Source of the DNA: a virus
Reading direction: 5' to 3' (one strand)
Virus record (IMG/VR): IMGVR_UViG_3300045141_000158
Location: 1-46,632 of that record
DNA: 46,632 nt
In this document: positions 6,254 through 13,203 of the stretch, piece after piece
Position numbering within the stretch: the first letter of the stretch is position 1
How the letters are laid out: each line of letters begins with the position of its first letter
The notes under the pieces: generated by a model
What the model was told of the DNA's origin: nothing
Databases searched by the model: none
What the model saw: the letters and a program-made list of their open reading frames with translations, nothing else
Translations under genes and position numbers: made by a program

Positions 6254-6254
6254 C
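6227..6254 (+). promoter_or_regulatory. Candidate plus-strand promoter
   Basis: TTGAGC, 16-bp spacer, TATACC. The spacer contains the TTCA-N5-TGAA core of dyad copy l, so a protein bound there would cover the promoter. Confidence 0.4.
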
Positions 6255-6359
6255 ACAAGGGAGAGCGAAGTAGAATGATGACTCAACTGATTACTAAAAA
6301 CTGAGGTAAAAGTACGGCCAACTTGACCGGTCATGTAGTGAATACTTCTTGGAAATATT

Positions 6360-6388
6360 GTTGGAGCTTCAATATCTGAAGCCCATGC
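6360..6388. repeat. 29-bp dyad repeat, copy j
   Basis: GTTG-N4-TTCA-N5-TGAA-GCCC-ATGC, in non-coding DNA of the control region. Confidence 0.65.
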
Positions 6389-6597
6389 TGAAGCATGCCT
6401 GATTGCGGCCTACGGCCTGGGTGTAGCCGCTTACCCACGCAGCCCAGAAGTCTGGCCACATTCCTGACCGCCCTGGTTAGGGGCGATTGTAGATCCATTC
6501 CTGACCGCCCCTGTATACGTGTGCGTAAGAGCTCGGGGGCTGGATAGACGCGCGCGAATCTAACAGGGTAGATGCTGAGCAAGCTCGCAAGCTTCTA

Positions 6598-6647
6598 AGC
6601 TTGACACCAAGCTTGACACCAAGCAGACAAGCAACAAAGCAGACAAG
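6598..6647. repeat. Tandem short repeats
   Basis: AAGCTTGACACC is repeated twice head to tail (6598-6621), followed by two copies of AGCAGACAAG (6623-6632 and 6638-6647). The iteron-like look fits an origin or a regulator-binding cluster. Confidence 0.55.
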
Positions 6648-6722
6648 ATAGGCAGCTAGCAAGCGAGTCAACATGCTTGTTCCTCGGCTAGTTCCCCGCA
6701 GCGGGCTGCCTGGGCCGTTCCC

Positions 6723-6751
6723 GTTCCCCCGTCAAACGCTGAAACGCATGC
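6723..6751. repeat. 29-bp dyad repeat, copy k
   Basis: GTTC-N4-GTCA-N5-TGAA-ACGC-ATGC; one mismatch in the inner left arm and weaker outer arms. Confidence 0.5.
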
Positions 6752-6817
6752 CTGAGCGCCAACAAGCGCGCCCGTGAAAGCCCGTAAGAGTGCGTAAACA
6801 CAGGCGAAAAATAGCGC

Positions 6818-6846
6818 TTTACATGAGCCGCACGCATGGCTATACC
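6818..6846 (+). promoter_or_regulatory. Promoter of the 79-aa regulator candidate
   Basis: TTTACA (6818-6823), 17-bp spacer, TATACC (6841-6846). It is about 60 bp upstream of the gene at 6910, the only plus-strand gene in the control region. Confidence 0.6.
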
Positions 6847-6909
6847 TCTTCACAGCGGCAATTGAGCCGCCCACAAACGCGGGCCACATGCCCGCCAGGA
6901 GTCAACGTC

Positions 6910-7149
6910 ATGGCAGGAATCACGGTACAGGTTCTCAAGCACGTTCTCGCGGAGAAGGCCGACACGCGCGGCCACACCTACATTCACTTCGGCGGCACGC
7001 TGAAGACTCGGCTCAAGACTCTCGCGGAGAAGGCCGGTTATACCCGCAAGCTGAACGAATTCGGCGTGGCCATCTTCGAGCAGGCGTTGACCCTCGCCGA
7101 AGCTGACTTCGAGCGCCAGCTTGCGGAGGCAAACGCGAAGCGCAAGTAA
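6910..7149 (+). CDS. Putative ribbon-helix-helix regulator, 79 aa
   Basis: ATG at 6910 with AGGAG eight bases ahead; an upstream in-frame ATG would read through the promoter. Residues 22-60 fit a strand (TYIHF), a helix (TLKTRLKTLAEKAG), a short turn and a second helix, the order of MetJ/Arc-type ribbon-helix-helix DNA-binding proteins. A charged C-terminal helix follows. The gene stands alone between the divergent arms, with its own promoter and a strong intrinsic terminator. I infer that it is a transcription regulator and a candidate ligand of the 29-bp dyads, three of which lie within 700 bp. No family match is certain. Confidence 0.6.
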   Translation: MAGITVQVLKHVLAEKADTRGHTYIHFGGTLKTRLKTLAEKAGYTRKLNEFGVAIFEQALTLAEADFERQLAEANAKRK

Positions 7150-7164
7150 TCGCGTGAAACAATC

Positions 7165-7194
7165 AAACCGGCGGGCCGTCCCGCCGGTTTTTTT
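7165..7194 (+). terminator. Rho-independent terminator
   Basis: Stem AAACCGGCGGG / CCCGCCGGTTT with a 4-base loop and a run of seven T, ending 16 bp or more after the 79-aa gene. It is the only textbook intrinsic terminator I see in the window. Confidence 0.95.
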
Positions 7195-7466
7195 GTTGCT
7201 TTAAAACCTAGAAAGAAAACGTGAATCCCATGTGGCTGCTTCAACACTCGACGGGGCAGCCAGCCAGCCAGCATTGAACTCACGTAACATGCTAGCAAAG
7301 TTTTACTTTTATCCATCGTGTTTTATACCGTGATAGTCAGTCGCGTTGAAAGCTAGCGTGATAGTGAGTGGCATAGTTTGTTGGCTTCCATGTTAGCTAG
7401 CTTGTTGGACTAATTGTTGGCTGGCCACATAGCAAGAAGGGCCACCCCCCATCTTGATTTTCAGTT

Positions 7467-7487
7467 GGGGGACCCGCAGGGTCCCCC
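7467..7487 (+). other. Strong hairpin with GCA triloop
   Basis: GGGGGACCC-GCA-GGGTCCCCC, a 9-bp perfect stem without a T-run. It belongs to the GNA-triloop hairpin family seen across the genome and may block read-through into the late operon. Confidence 0.6.
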
Positions 7488-7516
7488 CTTCTCAAACAAT
7501 GTAGCCATTTCATGTT

Positions 7517-7531
7517 TTGTAAACTTTACAA
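7517..7531. promoter_or_regulatory. 15-bp palindrome, possible operator
   Basis: TTGTAAA-C-TTTACAA is a perfect dyad in the AT-rich part of the leader ahead of the late genes. Confidence 0.4.
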
Positions 7532-7611
7532 TAACAGTAGAAAGTCACGAGGCTAGCCTTTCCATAGCTCTATACTAGCACAGCGTCCAGCGCGCAGCAA
7601 GCCCCGGCCCA

Positions 7612-7640
7612 GTGGACGTTTCACAATTTGAAACCGCCAC
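7612..7640. repeat. 29-bp dyad repeat, copy c
   Basis: GTGG-N4-TTCA-N5-TGAA-N4-CCAC with all four arms perfect, 110 bp ahead of the first late-arm gene. Confidence 0.75.
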
Positions 7641-7749
7641 ATGAGTTCCATGTGTTTCATTTGTTACGCTCACCTTGGCACGACTTCTGCATCCCTGTAG
7701 CCCAGGGACGCTTCGCGTCCATTTGACTCACAGAACAAGGAGAACGCGA

Positions 7750-8091
7750 ATGACAACCGAGAGCAAGACAAGCAGCGGGGACGCTGCAAGCTCGAAGGCT
7801 GCCAGCAAGGAAGCCCGCAAGCTGAGCGAGGACTTCAAGCCGAACGAGCCGTCGACCAACACAGGCGTCGACGAGAAGGGAGTTCCTGACGGAACCCTCG
7901 GCCCCCAGCAGCTCGAGCGCGCCGCGAACGAGGGCCTCCTTTCGCTCAGGCCCCAGCCCACTCGTGAACAGATCGAGGTCGTGCTGCGCAAGGTCAACGC
8001 CAAGAACGAGAAGGGCTTCCCCGCGATCAAGTGCAAGACCGCGAAGGAGGCGGCCGAGAAGGCCATCTCGCTTCTGAACGAGGACAAGTAA
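7750..8091 (+). CDS. First gene of the plus-strand arm, 113 aa
   Basis: ATG at 7750 with AAGGAG in place; the longer in-frame reading from 7675 covers a hairpin and has no ribosome site. The N-terminal 60 residues are Ser/Lys/Ala-rich and probably disordered. The C-terminal 50 residues form a helix-strand-helix with Lys/Glu. No domain recognised. Downstream is a 129-bp gap with three GC hairpins. Confidence 0.8.
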   Translation: MTTESKTSSGDAASSKAASKEARKLSEDFKPNEPSTNTGVDEKGVPDGTLGPQQLERAANEGLLSLRPQPTREQIEVVLRKVNAKNEKGFPAIKCKTAKEAAEKAISLLNEDK

Positions 8092-8157
8092 GGCCGGCGC
8101 CGGCTAGGTGGGGTCCCCCGCGATCCTCCGACCGCGCCCCGGTTAGCCGGCGTCCCC

Positions 8158-8199
8158 CCGCGCTTCGCGCGGCCAAGTCCCCAAGAGACCGAAGGTCTC
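8158..8199. other. Two adjacent mini-hairpins
   Basis: CCGCGC-TTC-GCGCGG (8158-8172; GAA loop on the other strand) and GAGACC-GAA-GGTCTC (8185-8199), just ahead of the gene at 8221. Confidence 0.6.
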
Positions 8200-8220
8200 A
8201 GGATAGACTAGGAGAAACAA

Positions 8221-8424
8221 ATGGCACTTCCAGTTCTTGACCCAGGCATCGCAGCGATGGCGGCCACGATGCCGTGCTTCGTCAGGCGCCGGATCATCCT
8301 CACGGGTGACTCGACCAAGCTCGCTGACTACGGCATGTTCCCGAAGGACGGGCAATTCATCGACACGCCCCCGCGGGTCGCGTCGAAGTGGACCACCGAC
8401 ATGGACATCCATTCTCCGACATGA
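8221..8424 (+). CDS. Hypothetical protein upstream of Tad2, 67 aa
   Basis: AGGAG-spaced ATG at 8221; the stop overlaps the next ATG (ATGA). Soluble, with Met/Pro-rich stretches and a central Arg/Ile strand. Coupled to the anti-Thoeris candidate, so it may share its timing; no family recognised. Confidence 0.7.
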   Translation: MALPVLDPGIAAMAATMPCFVRRRIILTGDSTKLADYGMFPKDGQFIDTPPRVASKWTTDMDIHSPT

Positions 8425-8648
8425 CCTTCTCGCTCGCACTCGCGGCACTGAAGGAAGGCCACGCGGTCGAACGCGCGGGCTGGAACGGGCGGGGCATGTT
8501 CATCAAGCTGCAGCGCCCCGATGCCCAGTCGAAGATGACCCTGCCGTATATCTACATGAAGACGGTCCAGGGCGATCTCGTCCCGTGGCTCGCGTCGCAA
8601 ACGGACATCCTCGCGGACGACTGGGTCAGCGTCGTCAAGGAGCACTGA
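8421..8648 (+). CDS. tad2: Tad2-like anti-Thoeris protein (DUF2829), 75 aa
   Basis: The protein begins MTFSLALAALKEG, continues with VERAGWNGRGMFI, then LPYIYMKTVQGDLVPWLASQ and TDILADDW. This is the recognisable DUF2829 layout at about the family's normal length. Characterised members (Tad2) are sponge proteins that bind the cyclic ADP-ribose signals made by Thoeris ThsB and so stop ThsA from killing the cell. I infer the same role here; the conserved W-N-G-K/R-G-M-F and W-L-A-S-Q-T-D segments are intact. Start at 8421 overlaps the upstream stop. Confidence 0.85.
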   Translation: MTFSLALAALKEGHAVERAGWNGRGMFIKLQRPDAQSKMTLPYIYMKTVQGDLVPWLASQTDILADDWVSVVKEH

Positions 8649-8803
8649 TGGCAACACCGAAGGGGAACCCGATCAAGGGCAGCGAGTGCGATCCCAAGGG
8701 CAAGACGGTTGGCCTGGGTGTGGGCGCGGGCCGAGCCCCCGTCGCGCCTGGTAAAGCGTTCCCGGGCGCTGCGCGCCCACGCGGGAAGAAAGTGAAGAGG
8801 TAG
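8648..8803 (+). CDS. Small basic Gly/Pro-rich protein, 51 aa
   Basis: Starts in a TGATG overlap with tad2. Lys/Gly/Pro-rich with a very basic C-terminus (GKKVKR). Probably disordered and nucleic-acid associated; family not recognised. Confidence 0.7.
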   Translation: MATPKGNPIKGSECDPKGKTVGLGVGAGRAPVAPGKAFPGAARPRGKKVKR

Positions 8804-8806
8804 GGC

Positions 8807-8956
8807 ATGCCCGCTGTCTCGAAGGCCCAACGTCGCCTGATGGGCGCGGACTTGGCGAGGGCCAAGTCGGGGAAGAAAACCAAGACTGGCATGAAGGAGA
8901 AGCAGCTCAAGGACTTCGCGTCCACGAAGGAGCGGGATCTCCCGAACGTCAAGTAG
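8807..8956 (+). CDS. DUF3008-like small protein, 49 aa
   Basis: The peptide starts MPAVSKAQRRLMG and ends with a KDFASTKERDLP segment, which is the conserved order of the DUF3008 family of about 50-60 residues found in phages and bacteria. Function of the family is unknown. The next ATG follows its stop directly. Confidence 0.75.
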   Translation: MPAVSKAQRRLMGADLARAKSGKKTKTGMKEKQLKDFASTKERDLPNVK

Positions 8957-9529
8957 ATGCCCGGCTCACCTGGCATGGGTTCGATCGCGTGGGACAGGTC
9001 ACGGCCCGGAGTCGTGTCCCTCTCCAACACGCGGCAGATGGCGGCCCCGCCGCCACCGCCCGTGCAGCAGGATGACGCGATCCGCATGTTCGCGGGGATG
9101 CAGACTACGGACTCGGAGCGCCAGCTGATTCAAGAGATGATGGCTTCGAAGTCTGGGGGTAGTTACGGGGACGCGACAGCTGCGGAGAACCGCCAGCACG
9201 TCGACGACGAGGCGAAGTACTACAATGCGCCCGAGCCCAGCAAGTCGGATCGCCGGGAGTGGAAGAAGCAGGTCAAGCAGTTTGACCAGTATCTACGCAA
9301 AGACGGGCAGCATAATGAGGACGGCTTCGCGTCCCTGCTCGAGTCGGGTGCCGTGTGGGCAGACCCGAACTCGGACACGTGGACCTCGAAGGTCCCACTC
9401 TCCCAGCGGCAGTTGAGGTCGATCGGGGAGGGATGGAATCAGTGGAAGCAGCAGGTGTTCGGGGGCGACCCGTACTACATGGACAGCTGGCAGAAGTCGC
9501 AGGATAAGTACCGGGATCTCTACCGGTAG
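8957..9529 (+). CDS. Hypothetical protein, 190 aa
   Basis: ATG at 8957 adjacent to the upstream TAG. The N-terminal 35 residues include a five-proline run, then a charged helical body with many Gln, Asp, Trp and Tyr. No catalytic pattern is visible. It lies before the membrane protein and terminase genes, so it could be a minor virion or packaging-associated protein. Confidence 0.75.
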   Translation: MPGSPGMGSIAWDRSRPGVVSLSNTRQMAAPPPPPVQQDDAIRMFAGMQTTDSERQLIQEMMASKSGGSYGDATAAENRQHVDDEAKYYNAPEPSKSDRREWKKQVKQFDQYLRKDGQHNEDGFASLLESGAVWADPNSDTWTSKVPLSQRQLRSIGEGWNQWKQQVFGGDPYYMDSWQKSQDKYRDLYR

Positions 9530-9544
9530 GGAAGGAGACACCAC

Positions 9545-9772
9545 ATGTCGATCATGGGGATCTTGGAGTGCTTGCTCACGTTGCTCCTCGTTGCACTCGG
9601 GATCGCAGCGGTGTTCTGGATCTTGAGCATCTGCATCAAGGCGATCGGGGGCACGGAGCCCCCCGCGAACTTGATGATGGTCATGTACGCGATCGGGGTT
9701 GTTGTGCTGTTGATCGTGGCGGTGTCGTGCATCCTAGGCGGTGGGCCGCATCTGATCCACTTCTCGAGCTGA
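9545..9772 (+). CDS. Two-helix small membrane protein, holin candidate, 75 aa
   Basis: GGAAGGAG-type ribosome site before ATG at 9545. Two long hydrophobic segments (about residues 5-33 and 43-66) flank a short polar turn with Pro. Length and topology suit a class II holin, and it resembles small phage membrane proteins annotated next to terminases. No recognisable endolysin is adjacent, so the holin call rests on topology alone. Confidence 0.6.
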   Translation: MSIMGILECLLTLLLVALGIAAVFWILSICIKAIGGTEPPANLMMVMYAIGVVVLLIVAVSCILGGGPHLIHFSS

Positions 9773-9773
9773 G

Positions 9774-9935
9774 ATGCTGCCCTGGTGCGCAAAGTGTAAC
9801 AGGCCCGTCGAGTCGGTCAAGCAGAGGATCGACTACTGGACGGGAAACCTCATGTACGTTGTGGAGTGCCACGGGCAGACTGCGGTTCAGTTCACCCCGT
9901 GCCCCCACGATGCCCAAGAGCTGATGGTCTTCTGA
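9774..9935 (+). CDS. Cys/His miniprotein, 53 aa
   Basis: CAKC near the N-terminus, a CHG in the middle and a CPH near the end make a plausible single zinc site. It begins one base after the upstream stop and ends one base before the small terminase candidate. Confidence 0.7.
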   Translation: MLPWCAKCNRPVESVKQRIDYWTGNLMYVVECHGQTAVQFTPCPHDAQELMVF

Positions 9936-9936
9936 A

Positions 9937-10572
9937 ATGGGCAGACACCAAGAATATCGAGACCTGGAGCCGATCGAGCGGCGTGCGTGCATGATGCGGG
10001 CCGCAGGCATGAGTGACGGGGTAATTGCCAGGTTCCTGGACATGGACTCGTGCCTCGTGGGGAACATCTTCAAGAGACCCCGTGTGGCGCGGTACCTGAT
10101 CGCGCTTGAGGGCACGTTCGTCAACGACATCAGCAAGAGCTCCAAGATCCTCGACACCGCGATCATGCACGCTGCGGATCGGGCCTTCGTGATCGAGCGG
10201 GATGTCATGGAGAGGCTGTACGAGAAGACGGACAGCATCCGGGCCCAGCTTGGGGCCGCTGCCACAGCCCAGGACATCTTGGACAGGGCGGGCAAGCGGG
10301 CACCCACGAAGATCCAAGCGGAGGTCGTTCACACAATCGACGCCGAGGCCCTCGACCTCGTGGCAGAGGTGTTGCGCGAGTCGAAGGCCATCGACGTAAC
10401 GAGGGAGAGTAGAGATCATGGGAGCACCACGGAAAGCGCCAGTGAGCCCGACGGCGTGGCAGGGGAAGAAGCCCCCGTCACAGGCACAGAAGAAGTTCAT
10501 CGGGATGGTCCGGGATCTGGGGACGAGAGCCCTCAAGAAGATCAAACCGGCCCAGTGAGGAGGACGGGATGA
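9937..10572 (+). CDS. terS: Putative small terminase subunit, 211 aa
   Basis: Residues 10-55 contain a helix-turn-helix-like unit (ERRACMMRAAGMSDGVIARF). A long helical middle (70-160) follows, and a low-complexity acidic tail (165-211). Position two genes ahead of the large terminase, size and domain order match small terminases, which recognise phage DNA and load the motor. The 46-aa nested gene at 10418-10558 lies inside the tail-coding region, so the tail is under dual constraint. Sequence identity to a known family is not asserted. Confidence 0.65.
   Translation: MGRHQEYRDLEPIERRACMMRAAGMSDGVIARFLDMDSCLVGNIFKRPRVARYLIALEGTFVNDISKSSKILDTAIMHAADRAFVIERDVMERLYEKTDSIRAQLGAAATAQDILDRAGKRAPTKIQAEVVHTIDAEALDLVAEVLRESKAIDVTRESRDHGSTTESASEPDGVAGEEAPVTGTEEVHRDGPGSGDESPQEDQTGPVRRTG
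10418..10558 (+). CDS. Possible nested basic protein inside terS, 46 aa
   Basis: A GGGAGAG ribosome site precedes ATG at 10418 in a different frame from the terminase gene. The product is strongly basic (many Lys, Arg and Pro) with a central SQAQKKFIGM segment, like other tiny basic proteins in this arm. The stop at 10556-10558 is followed by the GGAGG of the next gene. Either this or the acidic terminase tail may be the true product. Confidence 0.45.
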   Translation: MGAPRKAPVSPTAWQGKKPPSQAQKKFIGMVRDLGTRALKKIKPAQ

Positions 10573-10826
10573 AGTCGCTGAACAGAGTCAAGCCGATGGC
10601 CGAGATCTCGAGGCCAAAGGACGTGCCCCGCATTTCGCGGCAGCGGATCTATCGGGATCGAAGTGAGTGGAGGAAGAGCGCGATCCCGACAGCGGAGGCC
10701 AGCCAGCAACTCATCGACGACCAACTCGAGAACGCTCGGAACGTGCCGAGCCTCGAGAGCCAGAACTACCTCGATCTCGCGGATCTCATGGATCGCGCGG
10801 GGCGGATCGGGATCGATAGGACATGA
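10569..10826 (+). CDS. Hypothetical charged protein, 85 aa
   Basis: GGAGG before ATG at 10569, overlapping the terminase stop (ATGA). Basic N-terminal half, acidic Gln/Asn-rich C-terminal half; helical. Lies between the terminase subunits. Not recognised. Confidence 0.7.
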   Translation: MKSLNRVKPMAEISRPKDVPRISRQRIYRDRSEWRKSAIPTAEASQQLIDDQLENARNVPSLESQNYLDLADLMDRAGRIGIDRT

Positions 10827-10864
10827 CCCTGCGAGTAAGGGGTCGAATTCGGAAGGAGGTTCAC

Positions 10865-10969
10865 GTGAGCAAGCGGCCGGAGGACGAGAAGGAGCCCGAG
10901 GCGGACGAGGCAACCGAGGAGGAGCTCGAGGAGCTGGACGATTCGGACGACGAGGACCCCACCGACTGA
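10865..10969 (+). CDS. Very acidic miniprotein, 34 aa
   Basis: GGAGG five bases before a GTG at 10865; stop at 10967-10969. More than half of the residues are Asp or Glu. An 8-bp hairpin (10968-10986) starts in its stop codon. It could be a DNA mimic or a chaperone-like acidic peptide, but this is speculation. Confidence 0.55.
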   Translation: MSKRPEDEKEPEADEATEEELEELDDSDDEDPTD

Positions 10970-10975
10970 CGCCCC

Positions 10976-11004
10976 GTGGGGGCGTCAAGAATTGAAGCGC
11001 ATAG
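10976..11004. repeat. 29-bp dyad repeat, copy i
   Basis: GTGG-N4-GTCA-N5-TGAA-GCGC-ATAG, four bases ahead of the large terminase ATG; it overlaps a GACGCCCC-GTG-GGGGCGTC hairpin (10968-10986). Confidence 0.65.
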
Positions 11005-11007
11005 AAG

Positions 11008-12549
11008 ATGGTCGCCTTCGCATCTGACTTCGAGCACGCACGGTACGCCCAGGCTGAGGGCGACGCGAGTGATCGCACGGAGGACGTGCGTCTGGACTTG
11101 CGCAAGCAGGCCCAGAAGTCGACGTACGTGATGGCGAAGGCGATCGTGGGCTTCAAGGATCTGATCCCTGAGTTGCACGGGGACATGTGTCAATTCATCC
11201 AGGGACCAGCGCGGCGAAAGCTCGGGCTTGCCCCGCGCGATCATCTCAAGACCTCGGTCTGGACGATCGCGGACACCGTCCGTGTCATCGCTGCGGATTC
11301 GGATGAGCGGATCTTGATCGGGAACGAAACGGCCACGAATGCGTCCCACTTCCTGCGGCGGATTCAGGCAGTATGGGAGCGAAGTGGGATGTTCCGGTGG
11401 CTCTTCCCAGAGCTCCTGGTCGATGTCGGGAAGACCAAGTGGTCCGAAAGCGAAATGCTCGTCCCAAGGAAGCACGATTTCCCCGAGTCGACCGTCGAAG
11501 TCATGGGCGTCGGCGGGGCGGTCGTTTCCCGCCACTACAGCCGCATCAAGCTCGATGACCTCGTGGGCAAGGAGGCATCCGAGTCGGTAGACGTGATGCG
11601 GAAGACGATCGACTGGTACTTGTATTGCGAGAGTTTGCTCGAGAAGCCCATTGACCCGATTGACACGTATGGGACCCGGTGGACCCACAAGGACCTGTAC
11701 GCGTGGATTATGGAGCATGAGACGGGCATTAGCATCTTCCATCGGAAGGCGCTGCGGCCCGACGGGACGACGTTGTGGCCCGCTCGGTTCCCGGCCGAGG
11801 AGATGCTCCGCATCAAGCACAAGATCGGGAACTTCAAGTTCTCGTGCCAGTACCAGAATGAACCATTCGACCCCGAGTCAGTTACGTTCGATCCGAGTTG
11901 GCTTCGGTTCTACGAGCTTGAGGGGTGGGAGATCGAGGATGGTTTCGTAAAGCTTCGGATAGTGGGCCAGCCGCGGCCAATTCGGATCACTCCGATTCTG
12001 TTCGTAGATCCGGCGATTAGTGAGCGGGCCGGGAGTGCGCGCAGCGCGGTTGTGGCGGCAGGCCTCGACGAGTTCGAACGCATCTTGGTACTTGAGGTCT
12101 GGGCCGCACGATGCCAACCGTTGGAGATGATCGAGAAGATTTTCGAGATGAGCACGAGATGGGACCCGATGTGCGTCACCGTAGAGGGTGTCGCATACCA
12201 GCGCTGCTTGAAGGGCTTCATCGAGGCCGAGTGCATGCGCCGCAACAAGTGGCTCAATGTTCGCGAAGTAAGACCTGGCTCAAGAGAAGGAAAGGAGTCC
12301 CGCATCCGGGGACTGCAACCGTACGCTGAAAGGGGACGACTTTGGGTTCGAAGATCAACCTGCGGGTTAATGATTGAAGAATTCGAGTCGTTTCCTTTGA
12401 GCGATACGGTCGATACCCTCGACGCGTTGTCGTACTTGCCCCAAGTTGCGGTCCTGCCCGACGCAGCGATCGACGACAAGATGGGACAGGAAGATCCTGA
12501 CGAGCCCATGTTTCGATTCGAGGGCATTTCGTCGAGGACGGGCTACTGA
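11008..12549 (+). CDS. terL: Large terminase subunit (packaging ATPase-nuclease), 513 aa
   Basis: Residues 74-83 (LAPRDHLKTS) form the terminase-type Walker A, 179-186 (RIKLDDLV) the Walker B with paired Asp, and YGTRW near 221 the coupling motif. The nuclease half begins with FVDPA (Asp334) and has further acidic positions including VDTLDALSY near residue 480. The length is normal. It pumps DNA into the prohead through the portal and cuts it at the end. The start has only weak ribosome-site character, but the dyad repeat ends four bases upstream, as at 24621. Confidence 0.95.
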   Translation: MVAFASDFEHARYAQAEGDASDRTEDVRLDLRKQAQKSTYVMAKAIVGFKDLIPELHGDMCQFIQGPARRKLGLAPRDHLKTSVWTIADTVRVIAADSDERILIGNETATNASHFLRRIQAVWERSGMFRWLFPELLVDVGKTKWSESEMLVPRKHDFPESTVEVMGVGGAVVSRHYSRIKLDDLVGKEASESVDVMRKTIDWYLYCESLLEKPIDPIDTYGTRWTHKDLYAWIMEHETGISIFHRKALRPDGTTLWPARFPAEEMLRIKHKIGNFKFSCQYQNEPFDPESVTFDPSWLRFYELEGWEIEDGFVKLRIVGQPRPIRITPILFVDPAISERAGSARSAVVAAGLDEFERILVLEVWAARCQPLEMIEKIFEMSTRWDPMCVTVEGVAYQRCLKGFIEAECMRRNKWLNVREVRPGSREGKESRIRGLQPYAERGRLWVRRSTCGLMIEEFESFPLSDTVDTLDALSYLPQVAVLPDAAIDDKMGQEDPDEPMFRFEGISSRTGY

Positions 12550-12580
12550 AGATGGGCACTGGACTGCGTTCGCGATTGAT

Positions 12581-12641
12581 CTGGGTAGCTTATTCCCTAC
12601 CTAGCCGGGTGGGGGGTGGGGGGCACGCCCCCCGGGCGTGC
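12581..12641 (+). repeat. Composite G-tract/hairpin element, copy E1
   Basis: CTGGGTAGCTTATTCCCTAC head, AGCC, G-tract (12607-12623) and GCACGCCC-CCC-GGGCGTGC hairpin (12623-12641) in the 115-bp gap after the large terminase. A likely factor-assisted terminator or mobile mini-element. Confidence 0.65.
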
Positions 12642-12664
12642 AACACCAGCTACATGAGGGCCTA

Positions 12665-13033
12665 ATGCCGAACACTTCTCGCTTCTATCTTGCTGCTGAT
12701 GACGGAAATGGGGTACGTGATCTTCTCGACATCGTCATGGTGTCGCAGATGAACGTAGTCCATACGGCCATGAGGCTCAAGGAGCTCATCTGGAGCGACT
12801 CAATCGAGTGGCCGGACACCCTACCTGACGCCCCAGTGAGCGTTTTGATGGTTCTTCCTCGAGTCGATGGCGCGTTTCTGCTCAAACGTGAGGCAGACGC
12901 GGGTGCTTTCTTCTCTATGGACCTTTTCGAGGTCGATCCCAAGCGTCTGATCATGCTGCCGAAGCCTACCACGTCTCAAAACTTCCAAATGATGGCGAGT
13001 CTCGACGCAATCGTCGACATGTACTTCATCTGA
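12665..13033 (+). CDS. Hypothetical protein, 122 aa
   Basis: ATG at 12665 with GAGGG upstream; a GTG-type extension into the G-tract element is rejected. Acidic alpha/beta protein with a Met-rich C-terminal third. Coupled to the next gene by TGATG. It lies between terminase and portal and may be a minor head protein; not recognised. Confidence 0.8.
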   Translation: MPNTSRFYLAADDGNGVRDLLDIVMVSQMNVVHTAMRLKELIWSDSIEWPDTLPDAPVSVLMVLPRVDGAFLLKREADAGAFFSMDLFEVDPKRLIMLPKPTTSQNFQMMASLDAIVDMYFI

Positions 13034-13203
13034 TGGACAAGAAGACAGTCCACCGGCGCCTTTGTGACGGTATGAGTCCCGAAGAGCGCCTCGAAACCCT
13101 CCGCCGAGCTGGAGTCAAGGGTGATCTGCTCGACGTGATGCGTAGAAACACCCGAATGACGCCCGAGCAAGCAATCTTCGCGAGCAAAAAGGAGAAGAAA
13201 TGA
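13033..13203 (+). CDS. Small basic helical protein, 56 aa
   Basis: Starts in TGATG, ends overlapping the next ATG (ATGA). Contains MSPEERLETLRRAG and MTPEQAIFA helices and a Lys-rich end. Not recognised. Confidence 0.7.
   Translation: MDKKTVHRRLCDGMSPEERLETLRRAGVKGDLLDVMRRNTRMTPEQAIFASKKEKK

Larger units (their letters stand above)
5824..6909. other. Divergent control region and candidate replication origin
   Basis: About 1.1 kb without a convincing gene separates the left-facing early arm from the right-facing genes. It contains three GTTATTAC units (two direct, one inverted, 5925-6008), a strongly AT-rich stretch (6155-6205), a plus-strand sigma70-like promoter (6227-6254), three dyad repeats (6225, 6360, 6723), a pair of 12-bp direct repeats followed by shorter repeats (6598-6647), several mini-hairpins, and the promoter at 6818-6846. 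This combination is typical of phage origins and early control regions; origin function is inference. Confidence 0.55.
7195..7749. other. Non-coding region ahead of the late operon
   Basis: About 550 bp with no supported gene. It holds several GCTAGC sites, two GTGATAGTNAGT units (near 7330 and 7358), a strong hairpin (7467-7487), a 15-bp palindrome (7517-7531), dyad copy c (7612-7640) and a hairpin at 7706-7720. A degenerate dyad half (GTGG-N4-TTCA) is at 7232-7243. It is the likely promoter and operator region for the plus-strand genes starting at 7750, but no good -35/-10 pair is evident. Confidence 0.55.

Noticed and set aside
6477-6889. Two overlapping minus-strand frames (73 and 65 codons) with hydrophobic stretches
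   Set aside because: They overlie the repeats and the plus-strand promoter of the 79-aa gene. The first has no ribosome site, and the hydrophobicity follows from the AAGCTTGACACC repeats. Not excluded, but unsupported.
7232-7260. Thirteenth dyad copy
   Set aside because: The left half (GTGG-N4-TTCA) is perfect but the right half lacks TGAA, so it is noted only as a degenerate half-site.
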